Source: Streptomyces sennicomposti (GTDB lineage Bacteria; Actinomycetota; Actinomycetes; Streptomycetales; Streptomycetaceae). Taken from it: a stretch of 64,000 bases of DNA. The notes below the pieces were generated by a model. That model was not told the origin of the DNA, made no database searches, and worked only from the letters and a program-made list of their open reading frames with translations. The stretch covers positions 186,001-250,000 of the forward strand of contig NZ_JAIOAB010000001.1 of the NCBI RefSeq assembly GCF_019890635.1, in the 5' to 3' direction. Every line of letters starts with the position of its first letter. Within the stretch, counting starts at the first letter, position 1. Positions 43,923 through 53,053 of this stretch are shown one piece after another. Both the position numbers and the translations under genes were made by a program.

Positions 43923-45362
43923 TCAGCGCTGTGCCGGGTGCGGGTCCGGCCGCCGCGGGTCCGTGCGCGGGACGCTGACCGTCACCTTCAGTCCGCGCGG
44001 CTCGCGGTCGTGGTGGTGGTCGTAGGCCAGCGAGCCGCCGCCGGCGGCCAGCAGGGCGCGGGTGATGGAGAGGCCGAGGCCGGAACCCTTGATGTTCTGG
44101 TGGCGGCCGCTGCGCCAGAACCGGTCGCCGACGCGGGCGAGTTCGTCGTCGGTGAGACCGGGTCCGTCGTCGGCGACGACGACCTTCGAGGTGTCGCCGC
44201 CGCCGGAGACCGTCACCGTCACGCTCTTGCCCTCGGGGGTGAACTTCACGGCGTTGTCGATCACCGCGTCCAGTGCGGAGGACAGGGCCACGGGGTCGGC
44301 CCAGGCGGTGGTCGCCGGGCAGTCGCCGGTCAGCCGGACGCCCTTGGCGTCGGCGGCCGGCGCCCAGGCCGCCACGCGTTCCGCGGTCAGCTCGCCGATG
44401 TCGATGAGCTGGAGGTCCGCCTCGGCGTGCTCGGCGAGCGCGAGGTCGAGCAGATCGTCCAGGACCTGCGCGAGGCGTTTGCCCTCGGTGCGCACGGAGG
44501 CGATCTCCTCGTTGCCCTCGGGCAGTTCGAGGGCGAGCAGTTCGATGCGCAGCAGCAGCGCGGAGAGCGGGTTGCGCAGTTGGTGGGAGGCGTCGGCGAC
44601 GAAGGCGCGCTGCTGCTCCAGCACGTTCTCGACGTTGTCGGCCATCTCGTTGAACGACCGGGCCAGCCGCCGCAGTTCCGGTGGTCCGCCGGCCGCGGCC
44701 ACCCGGGACTTGAGCCGTCCGGTGGCGATGTCGTGGGTGGTGGCGTCGAGCACCCGTACGGGCCGGAGCACCCAGCCGGTCAGCCGCAGCGCCGCGCCGA
44801 CGGCGACCAGCATGGCGACGATCTCGCCCGCGCCGACGAGCAGCCAGCCGTGCAGGGTCCGCGAGCGCATCTGACCGGTCGGCGAGTCGGTGACGACGAC
44901 GGCGACGACGTCACCGTCCCGGATGACGGGCGAGGCGACGACGAGCCGGTGCCGCTGCCAGGGCCACACCTGTGCCGGGTCGTGGCTGCGGCGGCTCAGC
45001 AGGGCCTCGTCGAAGGCGGCGCGCACCTCGCCCTCGAAGGGCGGGGACCAGGCGGCGGGCGCGTTGGCCATGGGCGTGCCGGAGCGGTAGAAGACGCCGG
45101 CCCGGATGCCGTAGACGGTGTAGTAGCTGGCGAGTTCGCGGCTGAGGGTCTCCAGGCGCTCGTCGGGGACGGTCTGGCGGGAGCCGGTGGGCCGGTCGGT
45201 GACGAACTGGGCGAGGGCCGCGAACCGCGCCGTGTCGTCGATCCGGTCGACGACCACCTTCTGCTGCTCGCCCGCGGCCATGCTGACGGCGAGCGGGAAC
45301 CCGAGGGCGAGCAGCACCGCCGCCATCAGGACGATGAGCAGCGGGAGGAGACGTGTGCGCAC
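43923..45362 (-). CDS. gluK: Sensor histidine kinase GluK
   Basis: A 479-residue membrane kinase. Two membrane segments (residues 5-27 and about 180-205) flank an extracytoplasmic sensor domain of 150 residues. A HAMP domain, a HisKA dimerisation helix with the phospho-acceptor His in FVADASHQLRNPLSALL, and an ATPase domain with DNAVKF (N box), DDGPGL (G1) and GSGLGLSI (G2) follow. It pairs with the regulator 9 bases upstream. The S. coelicolor GluR-GluK pair beside gluABCD controls glutamate uptake, and this layout is the same, so I use that name. The start is GTG 45362. Confidence 0.88.
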   Translation of the reverse strand: MRTRLLPLLIVLMAAVLLALGFPLAVSMAAGEQQKVVVDRIDDTARFAALAQFVTDRPTGSRQTVPDERLETLSRELASYYTVYGIRAGVFYRSGTPMANAPAAWSPPFEGEVRAAFDEALLSRRSHDPAQVWPWQRHRLVVASPVIRDGDVVAVVVTDSPTGQMRSRTLHGWLLVGAGEIVAMLVAVGAALRLTGWVLRPVRVLDATTHDIATGRLKSRVAAAGGPPELRRLARSFNEMADNVENVLEQQRAFVADASHQLRNPLSALLLRIELLALELPEGNEEIASVRTEGKRLAQVLDDLLDLALAEHAEADLQLIDIGELTAERVAAWAPAADAKGVRLTGDCPATTAWADPVALSSALDAVIDNAVKFTPEGKSVTVTVSGGGDTSKVVVADDGPGLTDDELARVGDRFWRSGRHQNIKGSGLGLSITRALLAAGGGSLAYDHHHDREPRGLKVTVSVPRTDPRRPDPHPAQR

Positions 45363-45371
45363 CCGGCCCCG

Positions 45372-46061
45372 CTAGGCGGCCGGGGCGACGAGGCGGTAGC
45401 CGACGCCGCGTACGGTCTCGATCAGGGCCGGCATGCGCAGCTTGGCGCGCAGGGAGGCGACGTGCACCTCCAGCGTGCGGCCGGTCCCCTCCCAACTGGT
45501 GCGCCAGACCTCGCTGATGATCTGCTCGCGGCGGAAGACCACGCCGGGGCGCTGGGCGAGCAGGGCGAGCAGGTCGAACTCCTTGCGGGTGAGCTGGACG
45601 ACGGCGCCGGCCACGCTGACCTGCCGGGTGGGCAGTTCGATGCGCACGCTCCCGAGGCTCAGGGCGCCGTCGCCGTCGTCGCCGGTCGTGTCCTCGTGGA
45701 CGGTGCGGCGGCTGACGGCGTGGATGCGGGCGAGCAGTTCGCCGGTGTCGTAGGGCTTGACCACGTAGTCGTCGGCGCCGAGATTGAGGCCGTGGATGCG
45801 GGAGCGGACGTCGGAGCGGGCGGTGACCATGATCACCGGGATCGCGGTGCGCTTGCGGATCTTGCCGCAGACCTCGTAGCCGTCCTGGTCGGGCAGGCCG
45901 AGGTCGAGCAGGACCACGCCGAAGCCGGCCCCCTCGGGGACCAGCGCCTGGAGGGCCTCCTCGCCGCTGCGGGCGTGGGTGACGTCGAAACCGTGCCGGG
46001 CCAGGACCGCGGACAGGGCGGCCGCCACATGGTTGTCGTCCTCAACAAGAAGCAGTCGCAT
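45372..46061 (-). CDS. gluR: OmpR-family response regulator GluR
   Basis: A 229-residue two-domain regulator. The receiver has the acidic pocket (LVEDD), phospho-Asp in VVLLDLGLPDQDG, and KPYDTGEL with the conserved Lys. The OmpR winged helix begins near 130, with LTRKEFDLLALLAQRPGVVF and RTLEVHVASLRAKL as the recognition region. It is divergent from gluA across 356 bases, and family knowledge from S. coelicolor says it activates gluABCD in response to glutamate. The ATG at 46061 lies in a duplicated initiation sequence: a second ribosome site and ATG 25 bases upstream are out of frame. Confidence 0.9.
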   Translation of the reverse strand: MRLLLVEDDNHVAAALSAVLARHGFDVTHARSGEEALQALVPEGAGFGVVLLDLGLPDQDGYEVCGKIRKRTAIPVIMVTARSDVRSRIHGLNLGADDYVVKPYDTGELLARIHAVSRRTVHEDTTGDDGDGALSLGSVRIELPTRQVSVAGAVVQLTRKEFDLLALLAQRPGVVFRREQIISEVWRTSWEGTGRTLEVHVASLRAKLRMPALIETVRGVGYRLVAPAA

Positions 46062-46109
46062 CCGGCCCCCTTCGGTTCATCGTCATCCGGCCCCCTCCGG
46101 TTCATCCGT
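46059..46109 (-). repeat. 25-bp tandem duplication of the gluR ribosome site and start codon
   Basis: On the minus strand CCGGAGGGGGCCGGATG and CCGAAGGGGGCCGGATG occur 25 bases apart. The upstream ATG (46086) opens a 14-codon frame that ends in a TGA overlapping the start of gluR. The 25-base shift puts the two starts in different frames. Confidence 0.8.
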
Positions 46110-46417
46110 CGTTCGGTCGTTTCTGAATATGGTCGTTTCGAGCGGTGGGCGTGCGTAGGCGTGCGCGCACGACGAGTGAGCGCGCGCGGGCGTCACCGCA
46201 CCATGGCAGTCACGCCGATGGATAAGGATGGCGTCAAGAGGCTTCCGGTTGCGCGCCCGCGTCGTTACCCAGCCGGTACGCGCCCCGGCACGGTCCGCTA
46301 CGACTCGTGTCCGGCCGCTACCGGATCGTGATGCTCAGATCTCCCTCAGATGTGGTGACGCCGGACACAACGCCTGGCTATGGTCCCCCAAACCGAGGAG
46401 GACGGAGCCCGAAAGCG
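46110..46417. other. gluR-gluA divergent promoter region
   Basis: No gene is supported. TATGGT at 46379-46384 is a possible -10 for gluA. A direct repeat CAGAT-N6-CAGAT near 46337-46352 and several CG-rich inverted stretches could be GluR sites, but I cannot pick one with confidence. Confidence 0.4.
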
Positions 46418-47194
<777 letters not shown>

Positions 47195-47414
47195 CCCCGG
47201 CCGCACCCCGACCCGACTCCCGAACCATCCGGCCGGCGACGGGCGCCGCACCGCCGACGGCCTGCCGGCCCGCCCGCGGACGGTCCGCCGGCGGACGGCC
47301 CCGCCACCGGCCCGCCAGCCGGGCACGGCCGTCGTCTCCCGACGCCGCCCGGCCGTCCGGTCCGGCGCCCTCAGGGCCGGCCCGTACCTCCTCAACACCC
47401 GAAGGATGTTCACC

Positions 47415-48251
47415 ATGAAGCTCCGCAAGGTCACCGCCGTCTCGGCCGTCGTGCTCGCCCTCGCCGTCTCGGCGACGGCGTGCGGTTCGGACGACAAGAA
47501 GGACGAGGGTTCCTCGGGCGGCGGCAAGAAGATCGCCATCGGCATCAAGTACGACCAGCCGGGCCTCGGCCAGAAGACGCCGCAGGGCTACTCCGGCTTC
47601 GACGTGGACGTGGCCAAGTACGTCGCCAAGAAGCTCGGTTACAACGAGGACCAGATCGAGTGGAAGGAGTCGAAGAGCGCCGACCGCGAGACGATGCTGC
47701 AGCGCGGTGACGTCGAGTTCATCGCCGCCACCTACTCGATCACCCCCGAGCGCGAGAAGAAGGTCGACTTCGCCGGCCCCTACCTGCTCGCCCACCAGGA
47801 CGTCCTGGTCCGCGCCGACGACACCTCGATCAAGTCGCCCGCCGACCTGAACAGCAAGAAGCTGTGCTCGGTCACCGGCTCCACCTCGGCGCAGAACATC
47901 AAGGACACGCTGGCGCCCAAGGCGAACCTGCTGAAGTACCCGACGTACTCCGCCTGTCTGACCGGCCTGCAGAACAAGGCCATCGACGCGCTGACCACCG
48001 ACGACTCGATCCTCGCCGGTTACGCCGCTCAGGACCAGTTCAAGGGCAAGTTCAAGCTCGGCGGTCTGAAGATGACCAACGAGAACTACGGCATCGGCGT
48101 CAAGAAGGGCAGCGACCTCAAGGCCAAGATCAACAAGGCCCTCGAGGAGATGGTCTCCGACGGTTCCTGGCAGAAGGCCGTGGACGCCAACTTCGGCCCC
48201 GCCAACTACAAGAACGACCCGGCGCCGAAGATCGGCGACATCAAGAGCTGA
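47415..48251 (+). CDS. gluB: Glutamate ABC transporter, substrate-binding lipoprotein
   Basis: A 278-residue extracellular binding protein of family 3. The signal peptide ends in a lipobox-like SATACGSDDKK, so Cys is the lipid anchor. The two-lobe fold is marked by YSGFDVDVAKYVAKKLGY, FIAATYSITPEREKKVDF, KLCSVTGSTSAQNIKDTL and IDALTTDDSILAGYA. GAAGGA precedes ATG 47415; an ATG nine bases earlier lacks spacing. Codon use is strongly biased towards C-ending codons, as expected of a highly expressed gene. Confidence 0.96.
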   Translation: MKLRKVTAVSAVVLALAVSATACGSDDKKDEGSSGGGKKIAIGIKYDQPGLGQKTPQGYSGFDVDVAKYVAKKLGYNEDQIEWKESKSADRETMLQRGDVEFIAATYSITPEREKKVDFAGPYLLAHQDVLVRADDTSIKSPADLNSKKLCSVTGSTSAQNIKDTLAPKANLLKYPTYSACLTGLQNKAIDALTTDDSILAGYAAQDQFKGKFKLGGLKMTNENYGIGVKKGSDLKAKINKALEEMVSDGSWQKAVDANFGPANYKNDPAPKIGDIKS

Positions 48252-48327
48252 GTCAGCGCCCGCCGGTGCGCCGCCCACGGGGGAGCGGCGCACCGGCGTC
48301 CATCAACACGCGGAAGCGCGGGAGATC

Positions 48328-48993
48328 GTGTTCGACTTTCTTTCAGGCTATGACCTGCTGGGAGCCTTCTGGGTGACCGTGCAGCTGACGCTGCTCTCGG
48401 CCGCCGGCTCCCTGGTCTGGGGCACCCTGCTGGCCGGTATGCGCGTCGGCCCGGTTCCCCTCATGCGCGGCTTCGGTACCGCCTACGTCAACATCGTGCG
48501 GAACATCCCGCTGACGGTGATCATCCTGTTCACCTCGCTGGGCCTGAACCAGACCCTCGGCGTCAACCTGGGCAGCCAGAACTTCGACACCATCAACTTC
48601 CGGTTCGCCGTCCTCGGTCTGATCGCCTACACCTCGGCGTTCGTGTGCGAGGCGATCCGTTCCGGCATCAACACGGTGCCGGTCGGCCAGGCGGAGGCCG
48701 CCCGCGCGCTCGGGCTGAGCTTCACACAGGTGCTCACCCTGGTGGTGCTGCCGCAGGCGTTCCGCTCGGTCGTCGGCCCGCTGACCAACGTCCTGATCGC
48801 GCTCACCAAGAACACCACGGTGGCCGCCGCGATCGGCGTGGCGGAGGCGGCCTTCCTGATGAAGTCGATGATCGAGAACGAAGCGCAACTGTTGGCGATC
48901 TCCGCCGTGTTCGCGTTCGGGTTCGTGTGCCTGACGCTGCCGACCGGCCTGATCCTCGGCTGGGTGGGCAAGAAGGTGGCGGTGAAGCGATGA
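48328..48993 (+). CDS. gluC: Glutamate ABC transporter, permease subunit GluC
   Basis: A 221-residue permease with a GTG start (MFDFLSGYDLLGAFWVTVQL) and five or so membrane segments. The EAA loop that contacts GluA is QAEAARALGLSFTQVLTLVVLP. It is separated from gluB by 76 bases and its stop overlaps the gluD start (ATGA), so GluC and GluD are translationally coupled and form the heterodimeric channel. Confidence 0.96.
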   Translation: MFDFLSGYDLLGAFWVTVQLTLLSAAGSLVWGTLLAGMRVGPVPLMRGFGTAYVNIVRNIPLTVIILFTSLGLNQTLGVNLGSQNFDTINFRFAVLGLIAYTSAFVCEAIRSGINTVPVGQAEAARALGLSFTQVLTLVVLPQAFRSVVGPLTNVLIALTKNTTVAAAIGVAEAAFLMKSMIENEAQLLAISAVFAFGFVCLTLPTGLILGWVGKKVAVKR

Positions 48994-49916
48994 GCGCCTC
49001 GGTGCTGTACGACGCGCAGGGCCCCCGGGCCAAGCGGCGCAACGTCGTCTACTCGATCGTGTTCCTCCTGGCCCTCGCGGCCCTCGTGTGGTGGGTCTAC
49101 CGGGGCCTGCACGACAAGGGGCAGCTGGACTGGGCGAAGTGGAAGCCGCTCCTGGCCGGCTCCGAGTCCTGGACCACGTACATCCTGCCGGGTCTGAAGA
49201 ACACGCTGATCGCGGCGGCCCTGTCGATGGTCATCGCGCTGCCGCTGGGCGCCTTCTTCGGCATCGCGCGGCTCTCCGACCACGTCTGGGTCCGGGTCCC
49301 GGCCACCGTGGTCGTGGAGTTCTTCCGCGCCATCCCGGTGCTGATCCTGATGATCTTCGGCAACGCCCTGTTCGCGCAGTACACGGACGTCAGTTCGGAC
49401 GACCGGCCGCTGTACGCCGTCGTCACCGGCCTCGTCCTCTACAACGCCTCCGTCCTCGCGGAGATCGTGCGCGCCGGCATCCTGGCGCTGCCCAAGGGGC
49501 AGACGGAGGCCGCCCAGGCGATCGGTCTGCGCAAGACCCAGGTCATGACGTCGATCCTGCTGCCGCAGGCGGTCACCGCGATGCTGCCGGCGATCGTCAG
49601 CCAGCTGGTGGTGATCGTGAAGGACACCGCGCTCGGCGGCGCGATCCTCACCTTCCCGGAGCTGCTGGCCTCCGTCGGCCCCATGAGCTCGTACTACGGC
49701 GCGAACACCATCGCCTGCTTCACCGTCGTGGCCGTGATCTACGTCGTCCTGAACTTCGCCCTCACCAGCTTCGCGAGCTGGCTGGAGCGGCGGCTGCGGC
49801 GCGGCAAGAAGTCGACGGGGGCGGTGCTGGCCCCGGCGGCGGTGGCGGGCACCCAGGCGACCGGCGCCGGCGGCGGCGACATGGCCGGCGGCTACGCCGG
49901 CAAGACCCACACCTGA
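48990..49916 (+). CDS. gluD: Glutamate ABC transporter, permease subunit GluD
   Basis: A 308-residue permease. An N-terminal extension (MSASVLYDAQGPRAKRR) precedes the first membrane segment, and EAAQAIGLRKTQVMTSILLP is the EAA loop. About 35 Ala/Gly-rich residues follow the last membrane segment. The start overlaps the gluC stop. It is the last gene of the operon and is followed 26 bases later by a strong terminator. Confidence 0.96.
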   Translation: MSASVLYDAQGPRAKRRNVVYSIVFLLALAALVWWVYRGLHDKGQLDWAKWKPLLAGSESWTTYILPGLKNTLIAAALSMVIALPLGAFFGIARLSDHVWVRVPATVVVEFFRAIPVLILMIFGNALFAQYTDVSSDDRPLYAVVTGLVLYNASVLAEIVRAGILALPKGQTEAAQAIGLRKTQVMTSILLPQAVTAMLPAIVSQLVVIVKDTALGGAILTFPELLASVGPMSSYYGANTIACFTVVAVIYVVLNFALTSFASWLERRLRRGKKSTGAVLAPAAVAGTQATGAGGGDMAGGYAGKTHT

Positions 49917-49941
49917 CGGGCACTCACCCGACGGATGTGAC

Positions 49942-49975
49942 ACAGGGGCAGTGGAGTGATCACCACTGCCCCTGT
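49942..49975 (+). terminator. gluABCD terminator
   Basis: A 13-base perfect stem (ACAGGGGCAGTGG with CCACTGCCCCTGT) and 8-base loop, 26 bases after gluD. Confidence 0.92.
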
Positions 49976-50091
49976 CGCTTGACGCGGGCACCGGCAATAG
50001 GTTGCATACGTTCTGTGATCGTGCACCCTGCTCCAACCATTTGTTCACGTCTGTCCGTCAGGACGCCGCCGCGGGCAGGGAGCGTCGCGCC

Positions 50092-51702
50092 GTGGACCCG
50101 GTGATCGTCGTCGGGGCGGGGCCCGTGGGGCTCGCGCTCGCCCTGGCGCTGGCCCGCCAGGAGGTGCCGTCCGTCGTCCTCGACGAGACGCCGGGCCGGG
50201 ACGCGCCGCGCGCCGCCCGCACCGTCGTGCTGCGCGAGGACACGGCCGCCCTCGTGGAGCGGCTGGCCGGCGTGCCGCTCGGCGGCGCCGGACTGCGCTG
50301 GTCCGGATGGCGGTCGCTGCGGCGCAAACAGGTGACGAACGAGGTGGCCTTCGACGACGCCGAACCCGCCCCGCTGCACATCGCCCAGCACGTGCTGACC
50401 GCCGCGCTGCGCGCGGCCGTCGCCCGCGAGCCGCTGATCGAACTGGCCGTCGACAGCCGGCTCGACACCATAGAGCAGGAACCGGCGGGCGTCACCGCCC
50501 ACACCCGCGGCGCCAACGGAACGTGGTGGCGCGGCAGTTACCTGGTCGGCTGCGACGGTCCCCGCTCGACCGTGCGCAAGCTCCAGGACATCCGCTTCCC
50601 CGGCCGCACCGCCGTCGAACGGCACGCGGTGGCGGCGCTGCGCACCGAGCTGCCCCGGCCCGAGGAAGCGTTCCTCCACCGCAGCCCGCCGTGGCGGACC
50701 TCCGGCCCGTTCGCCGGGGAGATCACCGCCCGCCCGCTGCCGGACGGCGTATGGCGGCTGGACTGGCTGCTGCCGCCCGGAAAGGACCTGGTCACGCCCG
50801 AACTGCTGCTCGCCCGCATCCGGGAGACCCTCACCGGCTGGACCGGCGAGGGCGCCCCGGCGTACGAGCTGCTGGACACCGGCGTGCACACCGTCCACCA
50901 CCGGCTGGCCCGCCGCTGGCGCGCCGGACGCGTCTTCCTCGCCGGGGACGCGGCCCATCTGCTGGGCGCGCTCGGCACCCACGGGCTGGACGAGGGGCTG
51001 CGGGACGCCGACAACCTCGCCTGGAAACTGGCGACGGTCCATCACCACGGCCCGCACAAGGCGCTGCTGGACAGCTACCAGACCGAGCGGCGCGCCGTCG
51101 TCGCCGCCCGGCTGCGCGCCGCGGACCAGGTGCTGCCGGTGCTGCGCGGGGGCGGCGGACTGCGGTCCTACGTCCCCGGGGCCGGACGCCAGCACGACGC
51201 GCTGCTCATGGACGGCCATCTGGGGCACGGGGCGCTCGGCGCGCCCGGCTCGTACGCCGGCTCACCGCTCGCGCCCGAACCCGTGGACGCGGAGACGCCC
51301 GTGGACACGCCGGTGGGCGAAGCGGTCGCCGATGTGGTGGTGACCGCGGAGGACGGCACGTTCGTGCCGCTGCGGGAGCGGCTGGGCCGCGGTGCGCTGC
51401 TGGTGGTGCTGGTGGCGCCGGGCACGGTGGTGTGGGAGCGGCGGCACTGGGTGAGCGCCGGGATCATGCCCCGGCTGGCGGCGGCGGTCGCCGCCCTGCC
51501 GCACCCCGCCGAGCTGCTGGTCGCCGAGAGCTATCCGGGCGCGGCCCCGCACACCGTGCTCCTGGTCCGCCCCGACGGCCACCTGGTCACCGCCCTCGGC
51601 GGCGTCCACCCGGCCGCCCTCTACGCGGCGGCCGAGGCCACCCTGGGCGGCGCCACGGCAACGACCCGAGCGGAGGAACACGCGGAGGCGGGGGCATGGT
51701 GA
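50092..51702 (+). CDS. FAD-dependent aromatic monooxygenase (PHBH class)
   Basis: A 536-residue flavoprotein. The start at GTG 50092 follows GGGAG. The FAD fold opens with PVIVVGAGPVGLALALALAR; SYLVGCDGPRSTVRK holds the DG motif and RVFLAGDAAHLLGALGTHGL followed by DEGLRDADNLAWKL holds the GD motif. The C-terminal 180 residues form a thioredoxin-like domain as in MhpA and polyketide hydroxylases (ALLVVLVAPGTVVWERRHW), without the active-site CxxC. The substrate is probably an aromatic compound; no catabolic or polyketide genes lie beside it. It is a single gene ending in a tandem repeat array. Confidence 0.9.
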   Translation: MDPVIVVGAGPVGLALALALARQEVPSVVLDETPGRDAPRAARTVVLREDTAALVERLAGVPLGGAGLRWSGWRSLRRKQVTNEVAFDDAEPAPLHIAQHVLTAALRAAVAREPLIELAVDSRLDTIEQEPAGVTAHTRGANGTWWRGSYLVGCDGPRSTVRKLQDIRFPGRTAVERHAVAALRTELPRPEEAFLHRSPPWRTSGPFAGEITARPLPDGVWRLDWLLPPGKDLVTPELLLARIRETLTGWTGEGAPAYELLDTGVHTVHHRLARRWRAGRVFLAGDAAHLLGALGTHGLDEGLRDADNLAWKLATVHHHGPHKALLDSYQTERRAVVAARLRAADQVLPVLRGGGGLRSYVPGAGRQHDALLMDGHLGHGALGAPGSYAGSPLAPEPVDAETPVDTPVGEAVADVVVTAEDGTFVPLRERLGRGALLVVLVAPGTVVWERRHWVSAGIMPRLAAAVAALPHPAELLVAESYPGAAPHTVLLVRPDGHLVTALGGVHPAALYAAAEATLGGATATTRAEEHAEAGAW

Positions 51703-51850
51703 GGGGCGGGGGCGGAGCTTGGGCGGCTGTGTAGGGGGCGGGGCGGGGCCTGGGCGCTGTGTAGGGCGCGGGGCGGATCTTGGGCGCGATGAGGGGCGCG
51801 GGGGCGGAGCCTGGGGCGCGATGAGGGGTGCTCGGGCCGGCGTTCGGGGG
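51699..51850 (+). repeat. 30-bp tandem repeat, five units, anchored on the monooxygenase stop codon
   Basis: Units start at 51699, 51729, 51759, 51789 and 51821. Each opens with GTGAGGGG, GTGTAGGG or ATGAGGGG, then GGGGCGGAxCxTGGGCG-type text. The TGA of the gene is at 51700-51702, in the first unit. Confidence 0.88.
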
Positions 51851-52261
51851 TGAGGTGCGCTCGGCGGAGGCCTCGGTGCGGGGGCGCCCGGGGCGGCGGT
51901 GGTTCGGGGGCGGTGAGAGGCCGCCGGCGGCGCTGGGGCGAGAGCGGTGAAGTGGGGGCGCGGCGGCGCTCGCTGGGCCAGGGGTTGCGCGACGGCGCGC
52001 GGTGAAGCGGGTGCAGGCGGAATCCCGTGGGGGCGGATCGGCTGCGAGGCGCGCGCCTGAGGAGGCGGGCGCACGACGGGCCGAGGCCTGGCCCGCTGCC
52101 GGAGCGGCCCGGAGGGAGCGGGACGCTCGGGGGAGGAAGCGGGACCCTCGGGGGGGTGCGCGGGCGCGGAGGACGGCCGCGGTGGGGGCGGCGCCCGGCG
52201 GCGGCGATGTGCGCCCCCGCCGTACGTTCCGTCGTCGTCCGGTCCGCATGGTGACGGTCGG
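51851..52261. other. Intergenic region, no supported gene
   Basis: GC-rich text with open frames on both strands but no family character. Short G-rich direct repeats occur near 52110-52160 (two copies of AGCGGGACxCTCGGGGG). Confidence 0.4.
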
Positions 52262-52290
52262 TTGACCGTGTCGCGGGGGCATGGTGTACT
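52262..52290 (+). promoter_or_regulatory. Promoter of the leader peptide-cysteine dioxygenase operon
   Basis: TTGACC at 52262-52267, a 17-base spacer and TGTACT at 52285-52290. A start 7-8 bases later is the GTG at 52298, so the transcript would be leaderless. Confidence 0.6.
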
Positions 52291-52297
52291 CCCGATC

Positions 52298-52384
52298 GTG
52301 ACCGACACCGATGTGCGCCTGTGGCGGAGGGTCCATATGGACCTCGTCCGCTATGCGGGCTGCGTGTGTCGCCCCTCCTGCTGA
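52298..52384 (+). CDS. Cys-rich leader peptide of the cysteine dioxygenase operon
   Basis: A 28-residue open frame starting at GTG 52298. The last ten residues read GCVCRPSC and the preceding part VRLWRRVHMDLVRY is typical of the small streptomycete leader peptides found before sulfur-metabolism genes. There are three Cys codons in the last eight positions. It ends 85 bases before the cysteine dioxygenase start. In mycobacteria, leaderless Cys-rich short frames of this kind make downstream genes respond to cysteine supply through ribosome stalling. The same role is inferred here, since the downstream enzyme consumes cysteine. Confidence 0.75.
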   Translation: MTDTDVRLWRRVHMDLVRYAGCVCRPSC

Positions 52385-52468
52385 ACTCGCGTCTTGCTTC
52401 CCCCTTTCGCGCGCGCACCGTTTCCGTGTCGCCGCGCGCTTCCGCGAACGTTCCTCAGGACGGTGTAC

Positions 52469-53053
52469 GTGTCTGCCTCCTCCGCTGTGTCCGCCTCCGC
52501 CTCCCTGTCCGCCCCCGCCGCTCCGGCCCCGGACGACGCCTCCGCGGGCGCCGCTGCTTCGGCGCCCACCGAGGCGGAACTCCTCGACTTCGTCCGGCGC
52601 GCCGCCGCCGACCCCGAGCTGATCGCCTCCCTGCCGCTCGACCCGGAGGGCCGCACCTGGGTACGCCTGGAGGGGCCCAAGGGCAGCGAGGCCTGGCTGA
52701 TCGGCTGGCCGCCCGGCACCGGCACCGGCTGGCACGACCACGCCGACTCGATCGGCGCCTTCCTCACCGCCGACGGCGAGCTGACGGAGTACTCGCTCGC
52801 CGCGCGGCTGCCCACCGACGGCTGGAAGACCCTCGAACTCACCGACGGAGTGGACCGTACGCGCAGCCTGCCGGCCGGCCGGGGCCGCGCCTTCGGCCGC
52901 CACCACGTCCACGAGGTGCTCAACGAGTCCGCCGACCGGCACGCGATCTCCGTGCACGCCTACTACCCGCCGCTGCCGCAGATCCGCCGCTACAGCCGCA
53001 CCGGTCAGACGCTGCGCCTGGAGCAGGTCGAGCGCCCGGAGGACTGGCAGTGA
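52469..53053 (+). CDS. Cysteine dioxygenase
   Basis: A 194-residue cupin enzyme that oxidises cysteine to cysteine sulfinate. The iron ligands can be placed: His89 and His91 in WHDHADS and His148 in RHHVHEV. After GTG 52469 (AGGA eight bases upstream) comes a disordered Ala/Ser/Pro-rich start of 30 residues. The text GWPPGTGTGWHDHADSIGAF is diagnostic of bacterial type I cysteine dioxygenases. It overlaps the rhodanese start by GTGA, so the two are translated together. A GC hairpin (52411-52439) lies between the leader peptide and the gene. Confidence 0.92.
   Translation: MSASSAVSASASLSAPAAPAPDDASAGAAASAPTEAELLDFVRRAAADPELIASLPLDPEGRTWVRLEGPKGSEAWLIGWPPGTGTGWHDHADSIGAFLTADGELTEYSLAARLPTDGWKTLELTDGVDRTRSLPAGRGRAFGRHHVHEVLNESADRHAISVHAYYPPLPQIRRYSRTGQTLRLEQVERPEDWQ

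Noticed and set aside
52002..52265. Plus-strand frame before the leader peptide
   Set aside because: Composition is Arg/Gly/Ala-rich low complexity; it ends in the promoter of the cysteine dioxygenase operon.
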